Shown here piece after piece: positions 1-9,188 of a stretch of 11,410 bases of DNA. The DNA is taken from the NCBI GenBank assembly GCA_003049485.1, contig PYST01000628.1, forward strand, positions 1 to 11,410, read 5' to 3'. Below the pieces are notes generated by a model. It made no database searches. It saw only the letters and a program-made list of their open reading frames with translations, and was not told the DNA's origin. A program made the translations under genes and the position numbers. Every line of letters begins with the position of its first letter. Position 1 is the stretch's first letter. Source of the stretch: Ophioceras dolichostomum. Taxonomy: Eukaryota; Ascomycota; Sordariomycetes; Magnaporthales; Ophioceraceae.

Positions 1-82
1 AGATGCCTGAGGCACCTTCTGGGCTTGACGTGGCCTATGGCCCACTCTGCTGCCTAGAAAGGCCCACTGTAGATTCCTCCGT

Positions 83-859
83 GTGACAGCAGCCGAGCCC
101 GAGCCCGAGAAAAGGATTTACTTCCCGAAGAAGGTAAACCTGACGTACCTCAACCAGGATTGGGATGACTTCAACACCGAGATGATGTGCCCGGAGACCT
201 ACCGCCTGCCGTTCAAGATCAAGCGCGACGACGAGAGCAAGAAGATACTCCTTAGTCTGTGGGGCCAATCGCGCGCCGGCGTGCTGGGCTCGGTCGACGC
301 TGAGGGCAACGTCCAGGTGGGCGTCCTGAGGGCCAAGATCACGCGGCCGGGTCCAGACACCTCTTACACAGCCATGCTTGCTCGCGCGGAGCAGGTGAAT
401 GCGGACAGGGGTATCGGCCTCACGACGTGCTTGAAGTGGGTGCCGATAAAGAAGAAGGAACACATCCCGATGGGGTACGCCAGTGGGTATGACGTGTGGG
501 CGGAGGTCAAGCTGCAGGACGTCGTGCAGAGCCAGGGAGAGTCTGGTGGCCCGAGACTGAGAGAGGGTGCTGATGTACGTGGTGGTGGTGGCGACGGTCG
601 TCAGAACGGCGGACCGCCAGACATCAGGCGCAACAACAACGGCAACCCCAACAACTGGGGGGACAACACCAAGCTGGTTCTGTTGTCCGTGATGGGCTGG
701 GATACGTATTTTGACCCGGAGGAGATGTACGAGGGTGATGAAGATATCAAGGTGCACATTTCCCGCAAGGTTAGAAGGGGAGGCTTGTCCGACAGGTTGA
801 AAGAGGCCATTCTGTTGATGAGCATGTTTGTTCATTGGCAGGAGATGTGGATAGAGTAG
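83..859 (+). CDS. 3' exon of a hypothetical protein, 5'-partial; possible Tubby/LURP/scramblase-like fold
   Basis: The frame is open from about 29 to the TAG stop at 857-859, and coding-type codon use (C/G third positions) is clear from about 92 onward. No ATG lies in frame before 182, in the middle of well-biased coding sequence, and an in-frame TGA sits at 26-28. The true start is therefore in an upstream exon. Possible 3' splice sites are the AGs at 56-57, 71-72 and 88-89. The last falls just before the GCC-GAG-CCC-GAG run, but none has a convincing branch site. The visible part (about 256 residues) starts with an acidic Pro/Glu stretch and continues with alternating short hydrophobic segments (FKIK, ILLSLWGQ, GVLGSV, VQVGVLRAKI) that suggest beta strands. 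A Gly/Asn/Arg-rich low-complexity loop follows (about 545-672). The protein ends with KLVLLSVMGW, an acidic turn and a hydrophobic helix (AILLMSMFVHWQEMW). A strand-rich body closing on a hydrophobic C-terminal helix resembles the Tubby/LURP/scramblase architecture; this is inference from shape only. No catalytic motif or signal peptide is visible. The long open frame on the opposite strand is a GC3 shadow. Confidence 0.75.
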   Translation: MTAAEPEPEKRIYFPKKVNLTYLNQDWDDFNTEMMCPETYRLPFKIKRDDESKKILLSLWGQSRAGVLGSVDAEGNVQVGVLRAKITRPGPDTSYTAMLARAEQVNADRGIGLTTCLKWVPIKKKEHIPMGYASGYDVWAEVKLQDVVQSQGESGGPRLREGADVRGGGGDGRQNGGPPDIRRNNNGNPNNWGDNTKLVLLSVMGWDTYFDPEEMYEGDEDIKVHISRKVRRGGLSDRLKEAILLMSMFVHWQEMWIE

Positions 860-1314
860 TTAGTACGGAGGAGCACCTACCCACAGGCTACCTACCCACC
901 CATGCCCATCGTCGCAATGCACGAAACAGAAGGGAAGAAAGCAACCGTAGGAGGCTCCTCTGCTCGTGCGTGGGATGAGCGTCAGTTCTCGCTGAAAGAG
1001 CCGGAGCAGATGCTAGGCATTGCACGACGCCGGAACCACCATCGGCGTTGATGGTGTCGTGGGGAGCCTTCGGCATATAGATACACTATTTAAGTAGGAC
1101 CTGCTTCTGCATAGCTCTATATGCGGTCGATGGTGCGGAGAGAAGGACGTTGTCCCATGAGATGCAGGCATACATAGACAGAGGTAGCGAGAGGCTAGTG
1201 GTGTTGGAGTGAGCTCAGAGAGCTCAGATACGGCACCGGTCCGTTCAACACGTTGGGGAGTGGGCTCAACCAAGGACAGCATCCTTTCGTTGACACCGGG
1301 ACGATTAGCGAGGG
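860..1314. other. 3' flank of the left gene, no gene seen
   Basis: This stretch probably begins with the 3' UTR of the gene ending at 859. It contains short ACCTACCC repeats (about 878-900), a small CACCATC/GATGGTG hairpin (about 1037-1056) and AT-rich TATAG/TATTTAAG words around 1075-1095. I see no clear AATAAA-type signal. The open frames here on both strands are short and lack codon bias. Confidence 0.5.
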
Positions 1315-1460
1315 CCAGAGAATGCAATGTAGGGTAATGTATTGCACTTTGTATTGTATTTCCGACCTCTTCGCGTGTGCTTTACGTGGCATGTTAACGT
1401 ACGGGGCGGTACCAGATATAGTACAAAACACATTACAATGCAATACATTGCAGGCCCTGG
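1315..1460. repeat. Imperfect inverted repeat, long hairpin
   Basis: The left arm begins CCAGAGAATGCAATGTA (1315-1331). Read on the opposite strand, the right arm begins CCAGGGCCTGCAATGTA (1460 back to 1444), giving 14 of 17 identical positions. With gaps, the similarity continues through TAATGT and TTTGTA to roughly 45 nt per arm, around a central spacer of about 50 nt that holds its own TACGT/ACGTA pair. The arms are richer in A+T than the surroundings and contain internal copies of GCAAT/ATTGC, so each arm is partly self-complementary. The transcript of either strand would fold into a long bulged hairpin. No transposase frame and no clean target-site duplication is seen. It could be a MITE-type remnant, a small-RNA precursor or a chance AT-rich fold. 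Confidence 0.6.
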
Positions 1461-2470
1461 CGAAGGCAGCAGGAGGAGAGGGCAATGCAAGAGGAACAAA
1501 GAAATCTGCCCGTTTCATCGAAGCTGGAAAAAATGTCGGCCTTTTTTTTTCTTTTGGCGAAGGGAAAAGGCCAGCCTAAAAATAAACTGCCCTGCCGAGA
1601 TGTTGTTGTCAATCGTTGTAGCTAACGGAGTCGAGGCCGGGAAGTTGGCCCAGGAACTAGTTGGCTCAGACAGATTGTTCGAGGGCTTCAGATTCGCAGA
1701 AGCGAACTCGTACAAACAAGGAACAGACCGCGTCCCTCCATGCCCCTTCTCCCAATTCTAGGGGTAAAAAAAAGGCCCACGTTCCAGAAAAAAACCAAAA
1801 AAGATCGTAGTGAGTTGAGATTCTGTACCCCGGGCGCCGCCAACGGACGGTTCGTCTGGCTCTAAGGGCTTGGGTCGGCCGAAAATCGCGGCCTGGTCGT
1901 CAAGAGGTTTTCGATCAAGATCTGGGAAGCAACAAAGGGGCGCGGGCCTTCTCTTCTCTCCGGCCACAAGGATCCGACCATCCAGGATCCGGTCGCCATT
2001 CCTGGCCAGCGGCACAAGCAGGAGAGGAGGAGAGGGGGAAAAAAAGAGAGACGCAGATGCGCATGTGCAACACGAGACGAAAAAGAAAAGAATGAGAAAT
2101 GTTTCCTCGCACCGTCTGTACCACGGGGCAGAAGCAAGCCTGTTGGTCACGACAGGGCAGGGCCACGGCGACTGATGTCGATGAACGCAGCTTGTCGTAC
2201 CCCCCCTAACAGATGGGCTTTCGCCTGCTTAGTTTAGCTGGTCACCCAATGAGCCCGTCTTTCATTGTGAGGCCTGTCAAGTTGGTCGACCGAATTGTGG
2301 TGAGATGGCGCGTGCCTCGTGCCTCGTGGTCGCTGATGATGGCGACGCGGCCGGGTCTGTCATCATCTAAAAATTTTGCGAGGCTCGTGTTGCCGCGAAA
2401 TTCCCGACAGTCGCCACCACGTATATTCCGTCTGATTTGGTATGACTCCTATGTGTAAAAAGTTCAACGG
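1461..2470. other. Intergenic, no gene recognised
   Basis: The stretch holds several A- and T-tracts (about 1529-1552, 1766-1803 and 2037-2046) and a near-duplicate pair GGATCCGACC / GGATCCGGTC (about 1970-1993). Open frames of up to 139 codons exist on both strands. They overlap one another, run through homopolymers (Lys and Phe runs), show no third-position bias and resemble no family I know. Confidence 0.45.
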
Positions 2471-2479
2471 GTCAAAATT

Positions 2480-3160
2480 CCCCATCCGTGCCAGGTGCTG
2501 GAGAACTGAAGGTTCGAAAATTGACCCCATTTTCCCCGGGACAAAAAGCCTCAGCTCTTTCAGCTGATGGGGGAGAGGGTGGGAGGCACGACTCCTGTTG
2601 GGGAGAAGGGATCAGGGGACAACAGCGGCGTGGAGGGGCTGAGCTGTGAACGATGGGGAGATAGAAGGCACTGGATTGGGTAGGGATAACTGTTGGCGGG
2701 GAAGAACTAACGAAATCAGGGGAGAAAACGGATGGCACAGAGCAACATGAAGCAGCCCAGCAGGGGATCGAGGGGAAAGGGCAGGGCAGCAGCACCGGCA
2801 CCAGCACCAGCACCTGCACCAGCAACAGCACCAGTAACAGCACGGAATCTGCTGGGCCGTCTTCGCTTCGCTGAACTGGTGATGATTGATGATTGCGTAC
2901 AGGGGTGGAGGCTGGACCAGACCAACCGCCAGCCGACCCAGCCAAAAACAAAGCCAACCACAACTGCAACCCGTTACGAAACCGCGACTGGCATACGATG
3001 CCTTCTGCACAGTGCAGCTAGCCAGAGAGAGGGAAAAAAGAAAGATTGAAGAAATATCAAATGGGAGAGGCAAAAAGCAAGCATCTGACACGAGCCAGCA
3101 GAGCCGCAATCAAGACCAGGGCGCCAAAAACAGCAGGTGACAGGGAGGCGATTTGTTTCT
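2480..3160. other. Purine-rich (+) / pyrimidine-rich (-) intergenic block
   Basis: The + strand is dominated by G and A here, for example 2571-2790 and 3010-3080. Read on the minus strand it is CT-rich, which in filamentous fungi is typical of sequence around transcription starts. That would fit a leftward transcript, but no minus-strand coding sequence with codon bias follows below 2480. The longest frame (2472-2969, minus) has a Leu/Val/Pro run that comes from the microsatellite inside it. Confidence 0.35.
2785..2842. repeat. Degenerate CACCAG/CAACAG microsatellite
   Basis: About ten 6-nt units of the type CACCAG, with variants CACCGG, CACCTG, CAACAG and TAACAG, stand in tandem. On the + strand one frame reads as alternating Ala-Pro. 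No gene with coding bias surrounds it, so it is best described as a non-coding hexamer repeat. Confidence 0.85.
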
Positions 3161-5700
3161 CACCTCACCCAAAAATGTTAAACGCTGCCATCGGGAGAGG
3201 ATCCGGAGGGAGCAGGCAAGTCATGGGTTCACGAAATTATTGGGTCGTCTGCAGTTTTGTTAAGCGGACGGACCCAGCCTCGATTCCTATTCGCCTCCCC
3301 TCTTGAATTTCCGACAGACATGAACCAGGTTTATTTCCGGCTGTCGATGGCGAAAATCGAAAACAGGACGAGCCTCTTCCATAGGCGCGAGGGCGCCGGA
3401 CGATGGGCGGCTCTTGCGGGAAGATGCAGGAACAACGATGGCCTGTCGATGAGAAATGCTGCGATGCGTTGAAACAGTGGCAGCGTTGGCGGGGATGCGC
3501 TGGAAGCGGGAGGCAGCCAAGCAATCGGATTAGCTAACCCCTGAACTGGTCTGTGCCCAAGCCGCCCTCGCGTCCCCGCTAGCCGGGATCCCAATGAGGA
3601 TACAAGATTCGAAAGTGTTTCTAACAAGTTAGCTAGATTTATGAGAATAAAAGCGTAAAGGGTGTGGAAGGCTTGTTAGTGCATCACACTAAGGATGGGG
3701 TACCCGGCCAATTGGATCCTCAGGCCGTTTCAGCCATTTCAGGCATTGGAAGGATCGGGGTAAGGGGTGAAAAATGCCGCGCCTCACAGGGCTGAATGGG
3801 ACGCAGTCTCGCAATCTCCGAGGTGATGGCGGCCTGCACTGTTCTTTGCAGTTACTGTGCAGAAGCCGCCAAGCAGACGACCGAACGGCGTCGAGTTGCG
3901 TCCCTCCATCTTCTGTCGGGATGCCTCGTAAATTGGCATCGCGTTCGCGCGCTGAACTGAGATGGCTGGCTGCTTTTTTGGAAGGAAGGATGGATGAATG
4001 GATCATCAGGCCCTCTGTCCTTGGCTACCTCCGTTCTCTTCCCTCCATCCCCCTTTCAATCGTCCGAACTTCTGGAGGTGGGTAGGACTGCGGTGAGAAT
4101 GTCGTCGTGGCCTTTGCGGAAGGTGAGTCCTGTCTGTCAGTCCTTTGGGGGCCAGGCAAAAAAAAAAAGGCTTTCGCTCAAGTCTCACTGTATGAAAGAA
4201 CATCTGGTCCCCTCGCACAGTCATCCAGGGTGTGGCCCCCTTGTCCACAGCGCTCCTCCTCCTCCCACAGTGTGAGTGGAGGAGACTGCTTTCAGTGCTC
4301 TTTCCGGAGTCTGGACCCTGGCGGCCTGGCGGCTGGCTGCCTTTGCAACTGTTCTGTTCCTTCTGTTTCTGCCCCTGAAACTGCTCTGTCTCTCGCTGCT
4401 GATGATGGATGGTGTGCCTGGCCCAGCTGAGAAGGGGGTTGCGTGGCCCTTGCACACCACCACCACCTCTGTAGACACACACGGCACAGTGCGCTCGCAT
4501 CCTGCTGCCGCCTTCTTCATTCCTGGCTGTCGTCATTACGTGTATTGGAACAGAGAGCAGCCCTGTACTTTGACGTGAGATGAGGGCGCATACGAATCCT
4601 TCGGTCAAGGTTTGTGGGGGAGGTACCTACTATGTACGCAGCAGTGGAGGCCAGCCTGGATGAGAAGAGAACAGGTTGATGACGATGAGGCGACCCAAAT
4701 CCATCAAGCCCCGCGTCGCCTTCTGTTGCCAAGCTCGTGGACAGGCGACCAGACTTTGGCCACGGGGTCATTTTGGCTGGCTTGTCAATAACAGAATGAA
4801 TCGCTTACCTGAGGGATACCTGACGGATAAACGGACGAGATCGCGTGCTCAAGCACTGTGCCTGTCACTGCTGCTGTATTATCATCATGCTTTCTTTGGC
4901 TAGGAGCCGGTCCGGAGCCTCATCCCTCTGCTGGTTGCCGTGGTAAGGCTAGCTGCCGAGGTTGGCAAGTGGGCAAGTGGGCTAGGCACCCCGGTGGCGA
5001 ATCAAGTAACCCCTCTCTTCGTGATGGGGCCATGTGTCCATGGGATCCATGGCACCTACCCGCCGTAATAAGGAGATTCTTCTGATCTACCAGATGCCGC
5101 CACCGTCCTTCGCGGCATGTTGGTTAAGCATACATGGAACTATTCGCACGGTTCACCTAGGCACCACTGTCTCTGGATGGGCGCCTTACACAAAAGTGCT
5201 GCAGGAAAGCGGGAAAGCGGGGAAGACGCGTTTCCGCGACCGGAGCAGACGTGTGAGGTTGGAGGTGTGACATATTCACCGAAAAGACCCGAGGACCAAG
5301 TGGCGACCGCTCACTCAGTCACTTACCCCACGTGGCGATGGCTACCGCGTGTTTGCTCGTTGCTGGACATACGTACGTACGGATCATAACGGCTCACGAC
5401 AGATTGAGCTGGGCAGGTAGGAGAGCACAGAATTTTCTACATACTTCCACTTCTCAGTACGCACAGGACATGTCACCCGGGTTCCGGGTTGGCACAAGAT
5501 CATGCTCGGTGTTGCTACGGGAAGAAGGGCGGCGGCATGCCACAAGCCGATGACCGACGTGGTGGCGGTCGCCCCTCATCTCCCGAGCGGCTCGCACAGC
5601 TAAGCCATGACTACCACCACCATCATCATTCAGGAGCGATTCCCGGCGCTTCGAATACATTCTGTCAATCCTGTGTGAGGGTGTGAGCGCTCATCTCCAA
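3161..5700. other. Intergenic, no gene recognised
   Basis: About 2.5 kb without a convincing gene. The longest frame is 200 codons on the minus strand (4006-4608); its composition is random-looking, with an FFFF run from the A-tract at 4159-4168. A GTGAGT donor-like word at 4123 and CCACAG acceptor-like words at 4245-4250 and 4265-4270 are present, but no coding exons flank them. Small repeats include GGAAGGAAGGATGGATGAATGG (about 3979-4000), GGCAAGTGGGCAAGTGGGC (about 4964-4982) and TACGTACGTACG (about 5371-5382). No tRNA box A/box B pair was found. Confidence 0.45.
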
Positions 5701-7480
5701 GCTGTATTTACAGTAATATTCCATATCGCTCATCGCCGGGGTGGTGGTGGTTGATGGTGGGTATATTGGTTCGCCCGTGGTCAGCAAGGTTATTGCCGTC
5801 GGCGGCGGCGGCAACGGTAGTTTGTTGGGTCTGCAGGGTTTATTTTACCTGGCAAGGTCTTCGGTCCAACCGGCGGCCAAGAAACTCGGAGGGCGGCCGA
5901 TGCGAAACGAAGATGGCGCTGGTCTGCCTCGCCGAAAATGCCCAGGCTTTCAGCTGCCCCTTTTTCCAATTGAAGCCGCCTCTACCCTCCCGGCCAATCC
6001 CATCATTTTGATTTTTCTCTCCTTATGCATTGCCTGCTAGATTTTTTTTCGATTGACGTGCAGAAGAGCGGCTACCGACGCACTTGTCACGTTATCCCGC
6101 ATTCGTAAGGCGCATGCATTCTGGGGTTCAAGTTTCGAGGATTGTGGTGATGGTGGTGGCTGTGGCTCTGGGAGGTTAGCCGGCGAGGACTGCGAGGAGG
6201 GGTAACACACGCATTGGGGTGGTCCAAGCCTCTCCCTCCCAGTGGTGGTGGTGCACTGTGTGGTTGGTTGGTTGCATTGATGCTCCAGCCCGCTTGAGTT
6301 CGCGTTGAGGTAACGCTGTTGGACCCTCCAACAAATGGGTGTGAGGGCGGGGCACAGCCTGCATTCGCTGGGGACTTTGTGTGTCCGCCGCGATCCGGTC
6401 ACCTCCGTGGTCCGGCATCGAAATTCCGTCCCCTGCGATGCGATGCAAGAGGGCCTTCTCACCTTACCTGCTGTAACCCATTGCCCACTTTGGACGGTTC
6501 CATCACGATGCTCGTGGCAGTCCAGCTCAGTCATGTTATTTTCCCGCCGCTGTCAATTAATTGCCTCCCAGCTAAAAGGACATTGTTGAGAGCCCGATAG
6601 AGGAAGAGAGCGAGGAGTGGGAGAGGGGCAACTGACTGACCGACTGGACTTTCACCTTACTGATGATGGCCCGTGATCACCCCGCGCTCTTCTGCGTCGC
6701 CAGGCAAAACTTTCCCTCCAGGCTCGGTTCAGGTTCGCTATAGTGTTTAGTCCCAGTCAGTACCTAGGGACCTACCGAGGTAGAAACGTTATCCCGCTCC
6801 GTCGAAATGTGTTGAACGCGGCAGCCTAGATACACACACATTGCACAAACAGCAAGCACTGAATCAGGCACTTGACCGTTGCCTGTTTGGGAAATCTTGC
6901 ATCCCGTCCATCAGCATGCATATGCGGGGTATTGATGAGGGAATTGGAACCTTTGCTTGCGATGGAGCTTGAGAGCTGTGCTAGACCGCTTGTGGCTGGC
7001 CGCTGCTTCCTGCCCGTTGCTTGCCGTTATGACTCAACAGCAGTCCGACGCATGATGGCATACATGCATGCTCAGCTGGTCTGGTCAGCTAGTGGCTGAG
7101 ACTCCGGAAATCGGTGGGCGTAAATTCTGTCCTGTATAGGGCAATGTAAGAAGAAACCGGAATTTCGCAATGCCTGGGGCATGGGTGGCTTCGACTGGGC
7201 AATTCACCTGCTCGACACTGCCTTGGGTCGGTGTGTAGCCAGGTGACGCCAGTCCGGCATCCCTTACTTGCCTGGGGTACTTGCTTTCCAGCCGGGTCCA
7301 AATCCAATCCCGGCTCCAACCGAGGCCAGCCAGTGCGCAGAACCAGGCAGTGATCAGTAAGGGTACTGGTAGGCGACAGGCAATTGCATTGAGCGGTCAA
7401 TCCCAGACAACACCAGACGCGGGGTCTCTGATATGCATCCTCTCGCGCTTCTTCAAACAACTTGACGATGTCCATTTGGC
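5701..7480. other. Intergenic, no gene recognised
   Basis: This stretch holds short GGT/GGC-type trinucleotide runs (about 5741-5760, 5801-5813, 6146-6160 and 6243-6252), a TGGT tetranucleotide run (about 6260-6273) and a T-tract (6043-6050). The longest frame is 165 codons on the minus strand (6037-6534) and has no coding character. The sequence ACGTTATCCCGC occurs twice (about 6089 and 6787), which is expected by chance in a window of this size. Confidence 0.45.
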
Positions 7481-7486
7481 CAATTG

Positions 7487-8329
7487 ATGCCACTACCCGG
7501 TGTCGCTGGCGTCGGTGAAAGCCTTCAAAATAGAATGCTATTTTCTGCTGTGGAAACTCCCCTCAGTACCGTTCTGCTGGGTGCTGGCTGGCGGCTGGAA
7601 GAACCCTCGACGACCCTCTTGACGATATCGCCGGGAACCAGCCTCGAGAGCCCTGTTTCAGGCCCGTTGCTAACAGGCGCCGAGATTGGGTCAAAGACAA
7701 ACCGCCAAGTGGCCTACGTAGATAGTGCATACGGAATGGTCTGCGGAGAATGGAGGAGGGAGAACGGGGCAGCGCAATTGGACGGGCGGCCCATCGAAGC
7801 GGCCAGCGAGAACGGCGGACGGCGTCGGCTGGCGGGGGAGGTCAGTGGCCTCAATTCAGTGCAATCGACGATCACTGTGCAGTTGTCCTTAGTGTATGCA
7901 AAGTTATCGGTGCACGATATCCCTGAGCCAGCGCTAGGGGAGAGGCACACTGTGTCCGTCTGGTCTCAACTTGCTGTGAAAAAGAAAACGAAGGGTGGCT
8001 CATCAGTGGCCAGGTCCATTTTCGAGCGCCGACCAGACCGTCCGGTAGCGCACATCTCCCTGAAAAAGAAAAAAAAACTGCAGCCTAGTAAAGACAAGCC
8101 GGTTGACCCGTCGTGGTCACTCGCACTAAACCCAACTTGTGCTCAGCCTCTTGGATGGTGGAGGACGAGGAGGAGGGCGGAAGCCGCAATTGGCCTGGGA
8201 GACCTCTGTGGCTTTCCGTGGCTTGTTGACCCGCCTTTTCCCACCACTGGCGAGCGTTGGATTGAGGGCTCCGACCAGGGAGGGAAATTCCTAGCAATTT
8301 TTGGGTGTCTCCGTCTAGTTTTACTGTGA
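7487..8329 (+). other. Longest open frame of the gap, probably not a gene
   Basis: An ATG-started frame of 280 codons, the longest in the 8-kb gap. Third positions show no bias comparable to the two accepted genes. The frame crosses two A-tracts, giving Lys runs, and the predicted protein has no recognisable domain, signal peptide or membrane segment. No conserved-looking block stands out. A frame of this length can arise by chance in GC-rich DNA with few stops. It is kept here only as the best coding candidate in the interval. Confidence 0.12.
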
Positions 8330-8414
8330 AAGGACTGTCCGGCTGAGGCTGAATTCCATCCAGATGTCCTGTTTCGCAGGCGGACAAGCTTACTGAGACT
8401 TGTGGGATCCGAAA

Positions 8415-8446
8415 GGGAGGGAGGGAGGGAGGGAGGGGAGGGGGAG
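8415..8446 (+). repeat. (GGGA)n tract, predicted G-quadruplex
   Basis: Seven runs of three to five G stand in tandem, each separated by a single A. This satisfies the G3+N1-7 quadruplex rule more than once over. A second G-rich patch (GGGAAGGAGGAGGGGGTGGG) follows at about 8456-8475. The tract lies on the same strand as, and about 950 nt upstream of, the start codon at 9397, so it is probably promoter-distal DNA of that gene. Confidence 0.85.
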
Positions 8447-8759
8447 TGCTGTTACGGGAAGGAGGAGGGGGTGGGAACTTTTGTCCTCGCTAGGCAAGAA
8501 AGAAAAAAAAAATCGAGTCCGTACGAGGTACTGTGTGTGGTGGGGTCAATGGGAGCCTGGTTGAGCTGTTGCCATATGTGTGCCGTTGTCGTCACAACCC
8601 TCCAGATTGCGGACACTGACGAACTGGACAGTGGTGGTTAGGGACTGAGCAGCTCCCCAAACCACCAAACGGAGAGCGAGCGAGCAGTGCAGACCCACAC
8701 TCCACTGAAGTTGGACGGCGGGACCCACCTGTTACTGCGCTGGTCAGGGTCCGCGTTCG

Positions 8760-8940
8760 GTATGTGGAATTTTAATTTAAAAGTGCACTTGATCCTGCTC
8801 TTCGGAGGGTTGTTCTGACTGGCCTCTCCCATCCTTCACCTTCACCTTGATCATCCACCACGACCACCTTCGTGACCAAGCCGACCAGTTTGCTCCGTAC
8901 ATAAAACCGTCTCGAATCCTCCCTTCTCCATCAGCCGGTC
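8760..8940 (+). promoter_or_regulatory. Probable core promoter of the 9397 gene
   Basis: An AT-rich element (TTTTAATTTAAAA, about 8770-8782) precedes a CT-rich stretch with repeated CACCTT/CACCAC words (8836-8870) and a TATA-like ATAAAA at 8901-8906. The pyrimidine-rich sequence that follows and the complete lack of ATG from 8764 to 9114 suggest that transcription starts about 8920-9000. Element identities are inferred from typical fungal promoter layout; the exact start site cannot be read from the sequence. Confidence 0.4.
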
Positions 8941-9001
8941 TTGCTTCCCAATTTACCTGACCAGCCAGACCTAGACCAGCTGAACCGCCAGACCCTGCTC
9001 G

Positions 9002-9031
9002 CGACCTCGACCTCGACCTCGCCCTCGACCT
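9002..9031 (+). repeat. Tandem CGACCT hexamer, five units
   Basis: Three perfect CGACCT units are followed by one CGCCCT variant and another CGACCT, inside the probable 5' leader. The preceding 40 nt are also rich in GACC words. It contributes the pyrimidine bias of the leader and may vary in length between strains. Confidence 0.85.
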
Positions 9032-9114
9032 CCCTTTCCCGCCTAAAGCTTCCGGCCTTCCCATCCGCCCCAAACGTTGCCTTCCTCTCTCCTCTTCTGA
9101 CATCCGCTGCTTGG

Positions 9115-9156
9115 ATGTGCCCATGTCTCGCCGTCCTCAACTTAGCAATTACTTAA
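9115..9156 (+). CDS. Upstream ORF 1, 13 codons
   Basis: ATG at 9115 opens a 13-residue frame (MCPCLAVLNLAIT) ending in TAA at 9154-9156. The -3 base is T, a weak context that would allow leaky scanning. It is in the same reading frame as the main CDS but separated from it by this stop. It is the first AUG after about 350 nt without any. Confidence 0.4.
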   Translation: MCPCLAVLNLAIT

Positions 9157-9188
9157 AAGATTGTTTTGTCCCTGACACGGCCGACTGA
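9123..9188 (+). CDS. Upstream ORF 2, 21 codons
   Basis: ATG at 9123 overlaps uORF 1 in another frame and encodes a 21-residue peptide beginning MSRRPQLSNYLKDCFVP, with a TGA stop at 9186-9188. Its -3 base is C, also a weak context. The stop lies about 208 nt before the main ATG, far enough for reinitiation. The peptide has a more protein-like mix of residues than uORF 1. I do not recognise it as a known regulatory peptide such as the arginine attenuator peptide. Confidence 0.45.
   Translation: MSRRPQLSNYLKDCFVPDTAD

Noticed and set aside
35..835. 266-codon open frame on the minus strand over the left gene
   Set aside because: It is antisense to a frame with clear coding bias; the minus translation is rich in His/Leu/Val/Arg in the way GC3 shadows are, and has no domain.
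1073..1124. GCATATAG / CTATATGC inverted pair
   Set aside because: An 8-bp pair with a 36-nt spacer is expected several times by chance in the window.
2472..2969. Minus-strand frame with a Leu/Val run resembling a signal anchor
   Set aside because: The run is the translation of the CACCAG microsatellite; nothing coding-like surrounds it.
4123..4270. GTGAGT ... CCACAG as a possible intron
   Set aside because: No clear branch site and no coding sequence on either side; could only be a non-coding exon boundary, which cannot be shown here.
4006..4608. 200-codon minus-strand frame
   Set aside because: No third-position bias, homopolymer-derived Phe run, His/Gln/Gly-rich random composition.
6120..6140. 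GGGGTTCAAGTTTCG as a tRNA box B
   Set aside because: The 3' part does not match the box B consensus and no box A or acceptor stem is found around it.
6089..6798. Two copies of ACGTTATCCCGC 700 nt apart
   Set aside because: Several shared 12-mers are expected by chance in a window of this length; no flanking similarity.
7089..7475. Minus-strand frame whose start (MDIVKLFEEAREDAYQRP) looks protein-like
   Set aside because: Only the first 20 or so residues look plausible; the rest is random, there is no good donor after the plausible part, and no matching downstream exon is seen.
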